From assembly GCA_024278715.1 (NCBI GenBank), contig JAJRSN010000148.1, positions 1 through 9,011 on the forward strand: 9,011 bases of DNA. Reading direction: 5' to 3'. Shown here piece by piece: positions 1 to 6,200 of the stretch. This DNA comes from Calditrichota bacterium. GTDB lineage: Bacteria; Calditrichota; Calditrichia; Calditrichales; Calditrichaceae. The stretch's first letter is position 1. Every line of letters begins with the position of its first letter. The notes under the pieces were generated by a model. The model searched no databases and had not been told where the DNA came from. It was given only the letters and a program-made list of their open reading frames with translations. The position numbers and the translations under genes were made by a program.

Positions 1-1972
1 CACGCACGCCCAAATGCCGCGGCTCCATGGCGGCGTGTTCGCGCGAAGAGCCTTCGCCGTAATTTTCGTCTCCGATAACAATTGTGGGAATGCCCTTTGC
101 CTTATAAGCGCGCGCCACTTCGGGAACGGGACCGTATTCGCCGGTGAGCAGGTTCTTGACGGCGTTGGTGCGACCGTTAAACGCGTTCACCGCGCCGATA
201 AGCAGATTGTTTGAAATATTGTCGAGGTGTCCGCGAAATTTCAGCCAGGGTCCCGCGGGAGAAATATGATCTGTGGTACATTTGCCTTTGGCTTTGATCA
301 AGACCCTCATTCCGGTTATGTTGTTTCCGTCCCACGGTTCAAAAGGCTCTAACCTTTGCAGCCGTTCTGATTTCGGGTCAATTACAATCTTGATGTCTTT
401 GCCGTTTTCCACGGGAGGTATCAATCCGCGGTCTTTTACCTCGAATCCCTTGGGAGGGTACAGCATGCCTTTTGGTTCTTGCAATTTAACTTTTTCGCCG
501 TCCTCGTTTATCAGCGTGTCGGTTAAAGGATTAAAAGTAAGTTTTCCGGCAATGGCTAAAGCGGTTACAAGCTCCGGCGAAGTGACAAAACTATGGGTGT
601 TGGGATTGCCGTCGTTGCGTTTGGCAAAATTGCGGTTAAACGAGGTTACTATTGTGTTTTTACGATCGCCCACATCGGCGCGCGCCCATTGCCCGATACA
701 GGGACCGCAGGCGTTTGCCAACACTTTGCCGCCGATCTTTTTGAAAATATCGATGTAACCGTCCCGTTCAATGGTTTGGCGTATTTGTTCCGAACCTGGA
801 GTAACGGTAAAATCAGCCCTGACTTTCAGCTTTTTGTCAATAGCCTGTTGTGCCACCGAAGCGGCGCGCGTGATGTCTTCGTAAGAGCTGTTGGTACAGG
901 AACCGATCAAGCCGACTTCGACCTCTTCGGGCCAGTCGTTTTCTTTAACGGCTTTCGCTAATTGAGAAATAGGCCAGGCGCGATCCGGAGAAAACGGTCC
1001 GTTCACGTGGGGCTCCAGCTCCGATAAATTAATTTCAATGACCTTGTCGAAATAGTTTTCGGGATTTTCGTAAGCTTCCCGATCGCCGGTCAGGTATTGC
1101 TTAATTTCGTCTGCCATGTCAGCCACTTCTTCGCGACCGGTTATTCGCAAATATTCGGACATCATGTCGTCGTAACCAAAGGTGGAAGTGGTGGCGCCGA
1201 TTTCGGCTCCCATGTTGCAGATGGTTGCTTTTCCGGTAGCGGAAATTTCTCTGGCGCCGGGTCCGAAGTATTCGACAATATATCCGGTTCCGCCTTTTAC
1301 GGTAAGCAAGCCGGCGACCTTTAAGATCACATCCTTCGGCGATGTCCAGCCGCTAAGCTTGCCCGTTAATTTAACGCCGATAAGTCTTGGAAATAACAAT
1401 TCCCACGGCATACCAACCATCACATCAACCGCATCTGCGCCGCCGACGCCGATGGCGACCATTCCCAATCCCCCGGCGTTGGGCGTGTGTGAATCGGTGC
1501 CGATCATCATTCCGCCGGGAAATGCGTAATTTTCGAGAACAACCTGATGGATGATTCCGGCGCCCGGCTTCCAGAAGCCGATGCCGTATTTTTTGGAAGC
1601 GGATTCCATGAAATCGTAAACTTCGCGATTAACGTCCAGAGCGTATTTTAAATCTGTTTCCGCTCCCACTTTAGCCTGAATAAGGTGATCGCAGTGCACG
1701 CTGCTGGGAACTGCAACCCTGTCTTTACCAGCCATCATAAACTGGAGTAACGCCATTTGTGCGGTCGCATCCTGCATGGCAACGCGATCCGGCGCAAAAT
1801 TAACATAGGCTTTGCCTCTTTCGTAAGCCTGTTTCGGCTCTCCCTCAAACAAATGTCCGTACAAAATTTTTTCCGCAAGAGTGAGCGGACGGTTCAGCAA
1901 TTTACGGGCGGCGTCAATACGACCAGGCAGGGTGGAATAGACGCGTTTAATCATATCTAAATCGAACACCAT
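1..1972 (-). CDS. acn: Aconitate hydratase (aconitase, mitochondrial type), C-terminus cut by window edge
   Basis: Interconverts citrate and isocitrate via cis-aconitate in the TCA cycle, using a cytoplasmic [4Fe-4S] cluster. I read 657 codons without a stop. The three cluster cysteines are at C359 (in GSCTNSSYED), C422 and C425 (in ACGPCIGQW). The substrate-binding DSH motif is at 160-162 (GTDSHTPN). The active-site serine loop EGSSREHAA has S642, S643 and R644. The cysteines and serine loop lie within one residue of the porcine mitochondrial numbering as I remember it, so the protein appears intact. The last visible residues, EPRHLGVR, precede the swivelling C-terminal domain; roughly 100 residues should lie beyond position 1. 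The ATG at 1972 has AAAGGAG eight bases upstream. The sequence is of the mitochondrial/AcnA-mito type, not the longer AcnA/IRP or AcnB type. It is transcribed in the same direction as the peroxiredoxin and lpd genes, but a terminator and a repeat element separate it from them. Confidence 0.97.
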   Translation of the reverse strand, partial: MVFDLDMIKRVYSTLPGRIDAARKLLNRPLTLAEKILYGHLFEGEPKQAYERGKAYVNFAPDRVAMQDATAQMALLQFMMAGKDRVAVPSSVHCDHLIQAKVGAETDLKYALDVNREVYDFMESASKKYGIGFWKPGAGIIHQVVLENYAFPGGMMIGTDSHTPNAGGLGMVAIGVGGADAVDVMVGMPWELLFPRLIGVKLTGKLSGWTSPKDVILKVAGLLTVKGGTGYIVEYFGPGAREISATGKATICNMGAEIGATTSTFGYDDMMSEYLRITGREEVADMADEIKQYLTGDREAYENPENYFDKVIEINLSELEPHVNGPFSPDRAWPISQLAKAVKENDWPEEVEVGLIGSCTNSSYEDITRAASVAQQAIDKKLKVRADFTVTPGSEQIRQTIERDGYIDIFKKIGGKVLANACGPCIGQWARADVGDRKNTIVTSFNRNFAKRNDGNPNTHSFVTSPELVTALAIAGKLTFNPLTDTLINEDGEKVKLQEPKGMLYPPKGFEVKDRGLIPPVENGKDIKIVIDPKSERLQRLEPFEPWDGNNITGMRVLIKAKGKCTTDHISPAGPWLKFRGHLDNISNNLLIGAVNAFNGRTNAVKNLLTGEYGPVPEVARAYKAKGIPTIVIGDENYGEGSSREHAAMEPRHLGVR

Positions 1973-1980
1973 TTGTAATG

Positions 1981-1987
1981 CTCCTTT
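1981..1987 (-). promoter_or_regulatory. Ribosome-binding site of aconitase
   Basis: AAAGGAG on the minus strand, eight bases before the ATG at 1972. It fixes that ATG as the start in preference to the in-frame ATG six codons further in. Confidence 0.85.
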
Positions 1988-1991
1988 CTTG

Positions 1992-2002
1992 TTTTTTAAC
2001 CG
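1992..2002 (+). repeat. Direct repeat, left copy, flanking the MITE-like element
   Basis: TTTTTTAACCG here recurs exactly at 2125-2135. The two copies bracket the palindromic element, as a target-site duplication would. The right copy is four bases beyond the apparent terminus, and the sequence is partly a T-run, so coincidence is not excluded. Confidence 0.45.
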
Positions 2003-2120
2003 GAATTCTGCAAAATGAAGAGGCACCATTTTATTGAAATTTGTATCCTTAAAATAAACAAGGGATTCCTCGTCGCAAGCTCCTCGGAATGACATTCCGA
2101 CGCATCATTTTGCAGAACTC
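2003..2120. repeat. MITE-like palindromic repeat element upstream of aconitase
   Basis: A non-coding element of about 118 bp. Its ends carry a perfect 13-bp inverted repeat, TTCTGCAAAATGA at 2006-2018 and its reverse complement at 2105-2117, extending imperfectly to GA-TTCTGC at both tips. Inside lies GGAATGACATTCC (2086-2098), a near-perfect palindrome. Next to it is a core, read on the minus strand as GAGGAGCTTGCGACGAGGAAT, of a style I recognise from dispersed 'CATTCCGAGGAG...GAGGAATC' repeats in many bacterial genomes. No ORF or transposase is present, so any movement would need enzymes in trans. It occupies the space where the aconitase promoter or leader would lie. The MITE label is inference; a copy count in the genome is not visible here. 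Confidence 0.6.
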
Positions 2121-2124
2121 AAAT

Positions 2125-2135
2125 TTTTTTAACCG
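2125..2135 (+). repeat. Direct repeat, right copy, flanking the MITE-like element
   Basis: TTTTTTAACCG, identical over 11 bp to 1992-2002. It is separated from the apparent element end (2120) by AAAT. It is a possible target-site duplication. Confidence 0.45.
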
Positions 2136-2314
2136 CTGTAAAAATAACAAATGTTAAACTTAATGTCTATTAAAAGATAAGTAAAAAGGGGAATATTTCG
2201 GACAAAGCGGCGAATAAAGCAAGAATTTTGATGTTTTGTGATCTAAATTGCCGAAAAAACGGGGCGCGTTTAAAGAAGCGGAATTTTCACGGGAACATCC
2301 GTTGCGCGCTAAAC
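2136..2314. other. Non-coding stretch, no gene seen
   Basis: Lies between the repeat element and the peroxiredoxin terminator. It is AT-rich at 2136-2220 and more GC-rich towards 2314. I see no supported ORF, tRNA or convincing sigma-70 promoter. If the aconitase transcript starts upstream of the repeat element, its promoter should lie here on the minus strand. Confidence 0.5.
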
Positions 2315-2344
2315 AAAAAAAGCGCGATGTTGAAAACACCGCGC
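2315..2344 (-). terminator. Rho-independent terminator of the peroxiredoxin gene
   Basis: On the minus strand, GCGCGGTGTT (2344-2335) pairs with AACATCGCGC (2331-2322) in a 10-bp stem containing one G-U pair, with loop TTC. Seven Ts follow (2321-2315). It begins 29 bases after the peroxiredoxin stop codon and should insulate aconitase from upstream transcription. Confidence 0.9.
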
Positions 2345-2373
2345 CTTTGTTGTACGTTTAAATAGAACGTGAT

Positions 2374-2982
2374 TTACAATTTGAATTCATCGGCGTGTTT
2401 GCTGAGATAATCTTTTACTCCCTGGGGATCAGCCTTCATCGCTTCTTTGCCTTCTTCCCAGTCAGCCGGACAAACTTCGCCGTATTTCTCAAAATGTTTG
2501 AGCGCGTCAACCATACGAATCATCTCTTTAATATTTCTGCCGAGAGACAGATTATTGATCACTATATGCTGCAAAACGCCTTCTTTGTCAAGCAAAAAAG
2601 AGCCGCGCAAAGCAACGCCCTCTTCTTCGATCAAAACGCCATAATCGCGGCTGATCTGTTTGGTAAAGTCGGCAACCAGAGGAAACTGAACATTACCGAT
2701 TCCGCCGTCTTTAAGATCGGTGTTTTTCCAGGCTAAATGGCTGAAATGAGAATCGGTCGAAACGCCGATTATTTGTACGCCGCGTTTCTCGAACTCGGGC
2801 AAAAATTTGTTAAATTCCAGAATTTCGGTCGGACACACAAAGGTAAAATCCAAAGGCCAGAAAAAGACCACCACGTATTTGCCGCGGTAATCTTCAAGTT
2901 TAAAATTATCGTTGAACGAATTATCCGGCATTACAGCCGTGGCTTTGAATAACGGTGCGGGTTTTCCCACTTGAATAGACAT
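2374..2982 (-). CDS. Typical 2-Cys peroxiredoxin (AhpC/Prx1 family)
   Basis: Thiol peroxidase of 202 residues that reduces hydrogen peroxide, alkyl hydroperoxides and possibly peroxynitrite in the cytoplasm. The peroxidatic cysteine is C50 in PLDFTFVCPTE, with P43, T47 and R126 completing the conserved active site. The resolving cysteine is C171 in GEVCPADW near the C-terminus, so this is a typical 2-Cys enzyme forming intersubunit disulfides. A GGIG motif is present at 93-96, but the C-terminus (HADEFKL) lacks the YF motif of easily over-oxidised eukaryotic forms. W42 stands where tyrosine is usual (FFWPLDF). The length fits the Prx1/TSA branch better than the 187-residue E. coli AhpC. No ahpF, ahpD or thioredoxin gene is in the window, so its reductant is unknown. 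It follows lpd on the same strand after 103 bp, has its own terminator, and has AAAGGAG seven bases before the ATG. Confidence 0.97.
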   Translation of the reverse strand: MSIQVGKPAPLFKATAVMPDNSFNDNFKLEDYRGKYVVVFFWPLDFTFVCPTEILEFNKFLPEFEKRGVQIIGVSTDSHFSHLAWKNTDLKDGGIGNVQFPLVADFTKQISRDYGVLIEEEGVALRGSFLLDKEGVLQHIVINNLSLGRNIKEMIRMVDALKHFEKYGEVCPADWEEGKEAMKADPQGVKDYLSKHADEFKL

Positions 2983-2989
2983 AATTCAT

Positions 2990-2996
2990 CTCCTTT
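2990..2996 (-). promoter_or_regulatory. Ribosome-binding site of the peroxiredoxin gene
   Basis: AAAGGAG on the minus strand, seven bases before the ATG at 2982. I see no confident promoter in the 103-bp gap to lpd, and read-through from lpd is possible. Confidence 0.85.
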
Positions 2997-3085
2997 CAAT
3001 TTTTTAAAACAATTAATTAACAGGAAACATCTAACGAGCGCGGTTGAAAAATTATTCCTGAATTTCCCGTTAATTTTTAAAAAAA

Positions 3086-4477
3086 TCAGAGATGAACAGC
3101 CCGTCCTTCTGCGTCGGCTGCCGCTTCCATAATCATTTCGGAAAGCGTCGGATGGGCGTGAATGGTATGGAACAATTCCGCGGGCGTGGTTTCCAGTGTT
3201 TTGGCGATCCCCAGTTCGGCGATTAGTTCGGTCGCCTCCGAACCGATAATGTGCGCGCCTAACAGTTCGCCGTATCTGGCGTCGAAAATCAGTTTTACCA
3301 GTCCTTCCCGCGCTCCGATGGCTCTTGCTTTGCCGGAAGCGGTGTAAGGGAATTTACCGACTTTTATTTCGTAACCTTCGGCTCGAGCCTGCTCTTCGGT
3401 TAAACCGATACTCGCCACCTGCGGCTGGCAATAGGTGCAGCCGGGAATATTTTTGTAATCCACCGGACGAGGTTCCAGACCGGCAATTCTTTCCACGCAC
3501 ACAATACCTTCGTGGGAAGCGACGTGCGCCAAAAGAGGTGCTCCAATAATATCTCCGATGGCATAAACGCCTTCAACATTTGTTTGATAGCGGTCGTCGA
3601 TTTTAATAAAGCCTTTTTCGTGTTCAACGCCGATAGCCTCAAGATTAAGCCCTTCGATATTGCCTTGAATGCCGACAGCCAGCAAAGCCCTTTCAGCCGA
3701 AATCACTTCTTCTTTTTCGCCTTTTTTGATGTGAATTTTCACGCCTTCGTTTTCCGTTTCAACTTTTGTGACCATGGCGGAGGTATGGATCGCGATCTTC
3801 CGTTTTTTGAAACTGCGTTCCAAAACAGCGGCTATTTCTTTGTCTTCCAAGGGCAGAATGTGATCTAACATTTCGATGATCGTAATGTTTGTACCTATGG
3901 AATTGTAAAAATAGGCAAACTCAACGCCAATGGCTCCGGCGCCGATAATCGCCAGAGATTCGGGCTTTTTGTCAAGCGTCATGGCTTTTTTACTGCTGAT
4001 GATCTTTTGTTCGTCAATCCGAACACCCGGAAGAGATTTGGGCTTGCCGCCGGTGGCGATAATAATGTGTTTCGCCGAAAGGGTTTGCGATTTGCCCTTT
4101 GAATCGGTTACTTCCAGAGTTGATTTATCCTTAAATCGGGCGGAGCCGGAAAAGACATCGATTTTGTTTTTGCGCATTAAAAATTCGACGCCTTTGGAAT
4201 TCAGGTCGGCTACCTGTCGGCTGCGCCGAATTACGGAGGTAAAATCGATTTCGGCGTTTTCGACCTTAATGCCGAAACTTTTGGCATGATTGATCTCATC
4301 GAACAGTTCGGCGCTTTTTAACAACGCTTTGGTGGGGATGCATCCCCAATTGAGGCAAATTCCGCCTAAACGGTCGCGCTCGATCAAAGCGGTTTTTAAA
4401 TTTAATTGAGCGGCGCGAATCGCGGCTACATATCCGCCCGGTCCCGAACCAATAATGGCAATGTCGTAATTTGTCAT
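3086..4477 (-). CDS. lpdA: Dihydrolipoyl dehydrogenase (E3)
   Basis: FAD-dependent disulfide reductase of 463 residues. It reoxidises dihydrolipoamide with NAD+ as the E3 component of pyruvate, 2-oxoglutarate or branched-chain dehydrogenase complexes, or of the glycine cleavage system. Visible in order are the FAD-binding GSGPGGY (10-16), the redox-active disulfide C41-C46 in GGICLNWGCIPTK, and an NAD-binding GAGAIGVEFAYF ending in an acidic residue typical of NAD specificity. Then come the second FAD motif YAIGDI, the interface domain starting at YCQPQVASIGLT, and the catalytic dyad H442/E447 in HAHPTLSE. The tryptophan in CLNWGC, instead of the more common valine, occurs in one well-known Lpd branch. 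Length and motifs are complete. No E1 or E2 gene is visible, so the complex it serves cannot be told. AGGAG lies six bases before the ATG. It probably heads a transcription unit with the peroxiredoxin downstream. Confidence 0.97.
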   Translation of the reverse strand: MTNYDIAIIGSGPGGYVAAIRAAQLNLKTALIERDRLGGICLNWGCIPTKALLKSAELFDEINHAKSFGIKVENAEIDFTSVIRRSRQVADLNSKGVEFLMRKNKIDVFSGSARFKDKSTLEVTDSKGKSQTLSAKHIIIATGGKPKSLPGVRIDEQKIISSKKAMTLDKKPESLAIIGAGAIGVEFAYFYNSIGTNITIIEMLDHILPLEDKEIAAVLERSFKKRKIAIHTSAMVTKVETENEGVKIHIKKGEKEEVISAERALLAVGIQGNIEGLNLEAIGVEHEKGFIKIDDRYQTNVEGVYAIGDIIGAPLLAHVASHEGIVCVERIAGLEPRPVDYKNIPGCTYCQPQVASIGLTEEQARAEGYEIKVGKFPYTASGKARAIGAREGLVKLIFDARYGELLGAHIIGSEATELIAELGIAKTLETTPAELFHTIHAHPTLSEMIMEAAADAEGRAVHL

Positions 4478-4483
4478 AACAAT

Positions 4484-4488
4484 CTCCT
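4484..4488 (-). promoter_or_regulatory. Ribosome-binding site of lpd
   Basis: AGGAG on the minus strand, six bases before the ATG at 4477. Confidence 0.8.
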
Positions 4489-4519
4489 GACATAAATGGT
4501 TCTCTTTTAAAAGCCTTTC

Positions 4520-4548
4520 AAATTAGATGTTTATTTTAGTAAAAGCAA
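4520..4548 (-). promoter_or_regulatory. Possible lpd promoter
   Basis: Read on the minus strand, TTGCTT (4548-4543) and TAATTT (4525-4520) are separated by exactly 17 bases. This would give a leader of about 35 bases before the lpd start. Each hexamer matches the sigma-70 consensus at only three positions, so this is a weak candidate in the 185-bp divergent gap between lpd and the lipoprotein gene. I see no convincing promoter for the plus-strand gene in the same gap. Confidence 0.25.
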
Positions 4549-4662
4549 GAAGGGGTTAAGGATTTTAAGTTTTTTTGTTTGTATTTGCGGTCTTGCTGGA
4601 AACAAGTATCAAAGTTTCATTATATTAATGGTGAACGTTCCTCAAATTAAGAGATTTTAATC

Positions 4663-5475
4663 ATGAGAGTTTTTGTCCCGATTTTTTATCTGCTTCTTGT
4701 TTTGTTTTTAATTTCCTGTCAGCAGCGGGATAAAACAGACGCCGGAAGCCAAAAAGCCGGCGCTTCATGGGAATCTTACACATTAATTAAAAATCGTTTT
4801 CCCGTTGATATTCCCATTGAAGGCAAATTGGTCGCCTGGCAAAAAATGGACCTGTCCGCATCCAGAAGGTCAAGATTGATCTCTTTGTTGGTTGAAAAAG
4901 GAGATGAAGTGCGAAAAGGTGATTTTCTTATGAGTTTGTGGACCGTGGGTAAAAGAGCCAATTTAACGCCGATTGATTTCTTTGCCCCTCTTAAGGGAAG
5001 AATCAGCGAAATAAATTATCAACTGAACGACACCATTCCCGAAGGTTCGGTTATTTTAACGATTGAAAACAGGGAAAACCTGATATTAAAAGCCGCGCTC
5101 TCTCCGGGGCAAATCTATTATGTCAAACGAAATGCCAACGTCACTTTAACTTCGGGCGATTTGGAAATTAAAGGAGCAGTGCTTAAGGTCGATAAAAAAA
5201 CGCAGCAGGTAACGGTTATTGTTCCGAATCAAAGATTAAAACTGAATAGCGATCTGTTGGTAAGGGGCGTGATTCATCTTAAGGAAGTAAAAGGGAATTA
5301 CCTGCCGCTGAAGGTGTTTCAGGAAAGCGATTCCGTCAGCGTGAGGGTGGCATCATACATTGAAATAACGATTTACAGAGTGGGGTTTGTATCGGATTCC
5401 CTGGCATTAATATATCCGACAATTCCGGATGTGAATCAAATACAAATCAAAAAAAATCTTGACATTATCAAATAA
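4663..5475 (+). CDS. Lipoprotein with split biotinyl/lipoyl-like domain (HlyD/RND-adaptor-like)
   Basis: A 270-residue protein with a short basic N-terminus, a hydrophobic stretch at residues 3-17 and a lipobox LISC with C19 as the lipidated residue. It is therefore a lipoprotein anchored in a membrane and facing the periplasm. Residues 52-92 contain the first half of a lipoyl-type hairpin domain (IEGKLVAW, then VEKGDEVRKGDFL at 77-89). Residues 106-134 look like the second half (FFAPLKGRI, then GSVILTIEN). This is the pattern of membrane-fusion proteins of RND and ABC exporters. Only about 13 residues join the two halves, so the long coiled-coil hairpin that normally contacts the outer-membrane channel is missing. 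Residues 135-205 could form the following beta-barrel domain. No transporter gene is adjacent. The Shine-Dalgarno site is weak (AAGAG, nine bases before the ATG). The fold assignment is inference from pattern; the function is unknown. Confidence 0.75.
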   Translation: MRVFVPIFYLLLVLFLISCQQRDKTDAGSQKAGASWESYTLIKNRFPVDIPIEGKLVAWQKMDLSASRRSRLISLLVEKGDEVRKGDFLMSLWTVGKRANLTPIDFFAPLKGRISEINYQLNDTIPEGSVILTIENRENLILKAALSPGQIYYVKRNANVTLTSGDLEIKGAVLKVDKKTQQVTVIVPNQRLKLNSDLLVRGVIHLKEVKGNYLPLKVFQESDSVSVRVASYIEITIYRVGFVSDSLALIYPTIPDVNQIQIKKNLDIIK

Positions 5476-5520
5476 TGTTTTATATTTTAACAATGATAGT
5501 TAATTTTAAGTTGGCGTAAC

Positions 5521-5919
5521 ATGCGTCGTTTTATAATCAGTTGGTTTATACTTCTCACGGCATTTTCATTAGTTATTGCGGATAATGTTTTTGTCGAGTG
5601 TTCCGCTATGCCCGGCAGTAATCAGGTAAAAATCACCTGGATTACGCGTTCGGAGGATGGCGTCGCTCAATTTGTAATACTGCGGTCTAATGATGACGCC
5701 AATTATGTGGAATTGGAGCGCATAACGCCTAAAGGCGCGGGCTCGCAATATGAATTTACCGACCGAAACGTCATGTTCAAAGACATTTCGGTATTCTTCT
5801 ATAAAGTCCGTGCGGTGGATAAAGAAAATAAGGTTCTTGACGAAACTTCGCTGATTGTTCATCCAAGTATTTCCGATATTTACCGCACCTGGGGTGCGAT
5901 TAAGGCAATGTTTCGTTGA
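5521..5919 (+). CDS. Small secreted fibronectin type III-like protein
   Basis: A 132-residue protein with a clear signal peptide (basic MRR, hydrophobic 4-19, likely cleavage after A20). One beta-sandwich domain of about 85 residues follows. The pattern QVKITWITRSEDGVAQFVILRS, then YEFTDRNV and FFYKVRAVDKENKVL, is typical of FnIII repeats: a tryptophan in strand B and a Y-x-V-x-A-V-D strand near the end. After it comes a short tail ending in TWGAIKAMFR, which is too short for an outer-membrane sorting domain. The mature protein has a single cysteine (C27). It lies 45 bp after the adaptor-like lipoprotein with no terminator between them, and a terminator follows, so the two are probably co-transcribed. 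No clear Shine-Dalgarno site precedes the ATG. A structural or binding role in the envelope is inference. Confidence 0.75.
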   Translation: MRRFIISWFILLTAFSLVIADNVFVECSAMPGSNQVKITWITRSEDGVAQFVILRSNDDANYVELERITPKGAGSQYEFTDRNVMFKDISVFFYKVRAVDKENKVLDETSLIVHPSISDIYRTWGAIKAMFR

Positions 5920-5946
5920 TGCTTTGTAAAGTAAAATTTTCAAATA

Positions 5947-5979
5947 AAGCCCTTTTCTTTTTCAGGAAAGGGTTTTTTT
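5947..5979 (+). terminator. Rho-independent terminator of the lipoprotein/FnIII unit
   Basis: CCCTTTTC (5950-5957) pairs with GGAAAGGG (5965-5972), with one G-U pair and loop TTTTTCA. Seven Ts follow at 5973-5979. It starts about 28 bases after the FnIII gene stop. Confidence 0.88.
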
Positions 5980-5992
5980 GTTTCTGCAAAAC

Positions 5993-6046
5993 GGTTAACA
6001 TTTTATTAGGCAAAAATTTAAAATATGTTAAAAGGTTAACATTTTA
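5993..6046 (+). repeat. Pair of direct repeats GGTTAACATTTTA
   Basis: GGTTAACATTTTA occurs exactly at 5993-6005 and at 6034-6046, start to start 41 bp apart, or about four helical turns. The core TTAACATT occurs again in inverse orientation at 6127-6134. The location, between a terminator and the next operon, would suit transcription-factor sites, but the motif is AT-rich and chance is possible. Confidence 0.45.
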
Positions 6047-6073
6047 GGTTAAAACCCGATGGAATATAAGTAT

Positions 6074-6099
6074 GTTATAAAGGATATAACCTTTATAAT
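6074..6099 (+). promoter_or_regulatory. Perfect palindrome overlapping a TATAAT box
   Basis: TTATAAAGG (6075-6083) and CCTTTATAA (6090-6098) form a perfect 9-bp inverted repeat around ATATAA. A second inverted repeat is nested in it: GTTATA (6074-6079) and TATAAC (6085-6090). The right arm contains TATAAT (6094-6099), an exact match to the sigma-70 -10 box. No good -35 box lies 16-18 bases upstream, so an operator-like or activator-dependent promoter is a guess. It would serve the operon starting at 6201. Confidence 0.35.
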
Positions 6100-6144
6100 A
6101 GAAAAATCAAAACTATAGCCTTAAAAAATGTTAAATTCTCAGGA

Positions 6145-6187
6145 ACTTCAAATTGACCATCTGGATTAAAAAAATGTAATTTGAAGT
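6145..6187 (+). repeat. Inverted repeat in the leader abutting the ribosome-binding site
   Basis: ACTTCAAATT (6145-6154) and AATTTGAAGT (6178-6187) are perfect 10-bp reverse complements with a 23-base loop. The right arm ends at the base before the AAGGAGG ribosome-binding site. There is no T-run after it, so it is not an intrinsic terminator. It could be a leader hairpin affecting translation or an operator. Confidence 0.5.
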
Positions 6188-6194
6188 AAGGAGG
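6188..6194 (+). promoter_or_regulatory. Ribosome-binding site that sets a TTG start
   Basis: AAGGAGG, a near-perfect Shine-Dalgarno sequence, ends six bases before TTG at 6201. It decides this non-ATG start, because the next in-frame ATG lies beyond the signal peptide. Confidence 0.85.
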
Positions 6195-6200
6195 TTAATT

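Noticed and set aside
14..1960. Several plus-strand open frames antisense to aconitase
   Set aside because: They have no ribosome-binding sites or recognisable domains. The minus strand is one continuous aconitase frame with all cluster cysteines, so these are shadows.
2294..2331. Alternative pairing of AACAT...CGCGCT with AGCGCGATGTT next to the peroxiredoxin terminator, as an antiterminator switch
   Set aside because: The alternative partner lies downstream of the T-run on the minus strand, so it would be made only after the termination decision, and the pairing needs a 6-base bulge.
3048..3079. Inverted repeat AAAAATTA / TAATTTTT between lpd and the peroxiredoxin gene, as a possible lpd terminator
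   Set aside because: The stem is only A-T pairs with a 16-base loop and no T-run follows it in the direction of transcription, so termination is unlikely.
3162..4493. Open frames opposite to, or in another frame of, the lpd gene
   Set aside because: The lpd frame is complete with every expected motif; the others have biased, low-complexity composition and no support.
6153..6182. TTGACC and TAATTT with 18-base spacing as a promoter for the 6201 gene
   Set aside because: Transcription would begin at or within the Shine-Dalgarno site at 6188-6194, leaving no usable ribosome-binding site on the message.
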